From NCBI GenBank assembly GCA_030607765.1, contig JAUWJJ010000044.1, forward strand, positions 1 to 7,904: a stretch of DNA of 7,904 bases. Direction: 5' to 3'. The notes under the pieces were generated by a model, which saw only the letters and a program-made list of their open reading frames with translations, ran no database searches and was not told the DNA's origin. Within the stretch, counting starts at the first letter, position 1. Each line of letters begins with the position of its first letter. Both the position numbers and the translations under genes were made by a program. This DNA is from Candidatus Aerophobota bacterium. Its GTDB lineage: Bacteria; Aerophobota; Aerophobia; Aerophobales; B3-G15. Positions 7,142-7,904 of the stretch are shown here, one piece after another.

Positions 7142-7904
7142 ATTCTACCTCCAACTCACGGATTTTTTCCTTTCCCATCAGCTTGAACTCCTCTATTTTC
7201 CTTAGGAGTTCTCGATTAATCTCCTTCACCGCTTCCTCAAGGGACTCTCTGGCATTAAGGCCGGAAACGACCACTTTGTTCCAAGCAAAACCAACATGAC
7301 GAGGAGTGAAATAACCTCCCGGAACCATTGGCACTTCCTTAAACCACTGCCATTGCTCTAATACATTCTTAATGTCGTCTTCTGGCCAGGAAAGCATCTC
7401 TAAGGCTTCAACATTGGCTGTATTCCATCTGGCCTCCACTCCCAATAGAGCCTCAATCTCTCGACCAAAACGAGCTTGTACCTTGGCAGATGTCCACCAT
7501 TTTGCAAACTCCCAAGCTTCTCTTTTGTATTTTGCCTTGGCGGGAATAATCACCACCTGAGATACACCTCCAGCAGAACGGTCAATGGTTCCATCGGGTC
7601 TTTTTGTTCCCGGAATAGGGACCATACGCCATCTATCAGTCAGCTCGGGAGCAGCAGTGGAGAGCAAAACATAATTCCAATAATTATCTATCCCTATGGG
7701 CATCTCTCCACTTCTCATTCGATTAAAAAAGTTTGCCCTAACAGGGATTTTATACTTAGTATAAAGGTCTGTCCATTCTCGGAAAGCAGCTAATGCCTCA
7801 GGACTGTCAAGGGCGGACCTTATCCCATCAGAGGTGTAATAAGTTCCTCCCCGCTGAAAAAGAAAAGGGGTAAGGCCAGCCGAAGCCTGAGGTCCAGCTA
7901 CACC
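7122..7904 (-). CDS. ABC transporter extracellular solute-binding protein, family 1 (C-terminal part; 5' end outside window)
   Basis: This is the substrate receptor of a CUT1-type sugar importer. The open frame continues without a stop from the Met at 7718 to the right edge, so the Met is internal and the true start lies beyond 7904; 260 residues are visible. The added upstream part reads naturally as a solute-binding protein (for example LDSPEALAAFREWTDLYTKY). Family 1 signatures follow: MPIGIDNYWNY, WRMVPIPGTKRPDGTIDRSAGG, an AWEFAKWWTSAKVQARFG helix, NTANVEALEMLSWPEDD and VPGGYFTPRHVGFAWNKVV. It matches, from memory, the large solute-binding proteins encoded beside DUF5696 genes in Paenibacillus-like bacteria. 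The tail after about residue 222 of the fragment is highly charged and helical (KEINRELLRKIEEFKL...). The N-terminal half, with any lipoprotein signal, is not visible. The stop (TAA, 7122-7124) lies 20 bp inside the next permease gene, showing tight operon coupling. The family call is firm; the sugar ligand is unknown. Confidence 0.93.
   Translation of the reverse strand, partial: GVAGPQASAGLTPFLFQRGGTYYTSDGIRSALDSPEALAAFREWTDLYTKYKIPVRANFFNRMRSGEMPIGIDNYWNYVLLSTAAPELTDRWRMVPIPGTKRPDGTIDRSAGGVSQVVIIPAKAKYKREAWEFAKWWTSAKVQARFGREIEALLGVEARWNTANVEALEMLSWPEDDIKNVLEQWQWFKEVPMVPGGYFTPRHVGFAWNKVVVSGLNARESLEEAVKEINRELLRKIEEFKLMGKEKIRELEVEYEKKGR
7147..7152 (-). promoter_or_regulatory. Ribosome binding site of the first MalF-type permease
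   Basis: GGAGGT on the minus strand, 5 nt before the ATG at 7141. It lies inside the solute-binding protein coding sequence and fixes this permease start despite the 20 bp overlap. Confidence 0.85.

Larger units (their letters stand above)
1..7904 (-). other. Single tightly packed operon, incomplete at both ends
   Basis: All seven genes share one strand. Junctions in transcription order are: 20 bp overlap, 18 bp gap, 24 bp gap, 13 bp gap, 4 bp ATGA overlap, and 8 bp gap. There is no room for a conventional promoter or a hairpin terminator between genes, so co-transcription from a promoter right of 7904 is the simplest reading. The unit continues left of position 1 because the last permease is unfinished. 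Co-transcription is inferred from spacing only. Confidence 0.8.

Noticed and set aside
7096..7299. 67-codon plus-strand open frame across the permease/binding protein junction
   Set aside because: It is antisense to two confident genes, has low-complexity Ser/Phe content and no family resemblance.
7716..7718. ATG considered as the start of a short 198-residue binding protein
   Set aside because: The frame continues upstream for 62 more codons to the edge with solute-binding protein character, so this Met is internal.
7372..7793. Two plus-strand open frames near the right edge
   Set aside because: They are antisense to the solute-binding protein, whose frame carries clear family motifs through the whole stretch.

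Overview
This 7.9 kb window is gene-dense. Every supportable gene lies on the minus strand, so transcription runs from the right edge to the left edge. Seven protein genes are packed head to tail with gaps of 24 bp or less or short overlaps. Both end genes are cut by the window edges. I see no RNA gene, mobile element, CRISPR array, promoter or convincing terminator inside the window. Base composition looks low to moderate GC (about 40% by eye), with frequent AGA/AGG Arg and ATA Ile codons and clear Shine-Dalgarno sites. This suits a low-GC bacterium (Firmicutes-like, or one of the thermophilic or uncultured lineages with similar gene sets). The sequence alone does not fix the species.

Layout in the direction of transcription: (1) 7904-7122, C-terminal 260 residues of a large family 1 extracellular solute-binding protein; (2) 7141-6212, MalF-type sugar permease; (3) 6193-5336, MalG-type sugar permease; (4) 5311-3269, a secreted or membrane protein joining an NHL beta-propeller, two TPR-like helical hairpins and a Yip1-like multi-span membrane domain; (5) 3255-1117, a secreted DUF5696-type protein, probably a carbohydrate-active TIM-barrel protein; (6) 1120-260, a second MalF-type permease; (7) 251-1, the N-terminal part of a second MalG-type permease, recovered by direct translation and cut by the left edge.

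Taken together this is one operon for uptake, and probably processing, of a carbohydrate. It has one substrate-binding protein, two MalF/MalG permease pairs, a predicted exported glycan-acting protein and an unusual propeller/TPR/Yip1 membrane protein. No ABC ATPase is encoded in the window. That is normal for CUT1 sugar importers, which often share an MsmX/MsmK-type ATPase encoded elsewhere. From memory, the same gene types (solute-binding protein, two permeases, YIP1-family protein, DUF5696 protein, further permeases) sit together in Paenibacillus-like genomes, so the arrangement is probably conserved. To my knowledge the substrate and the jobs of the two non-transporter proteins are not established. 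Those two proteins are the most interesting part of the window.
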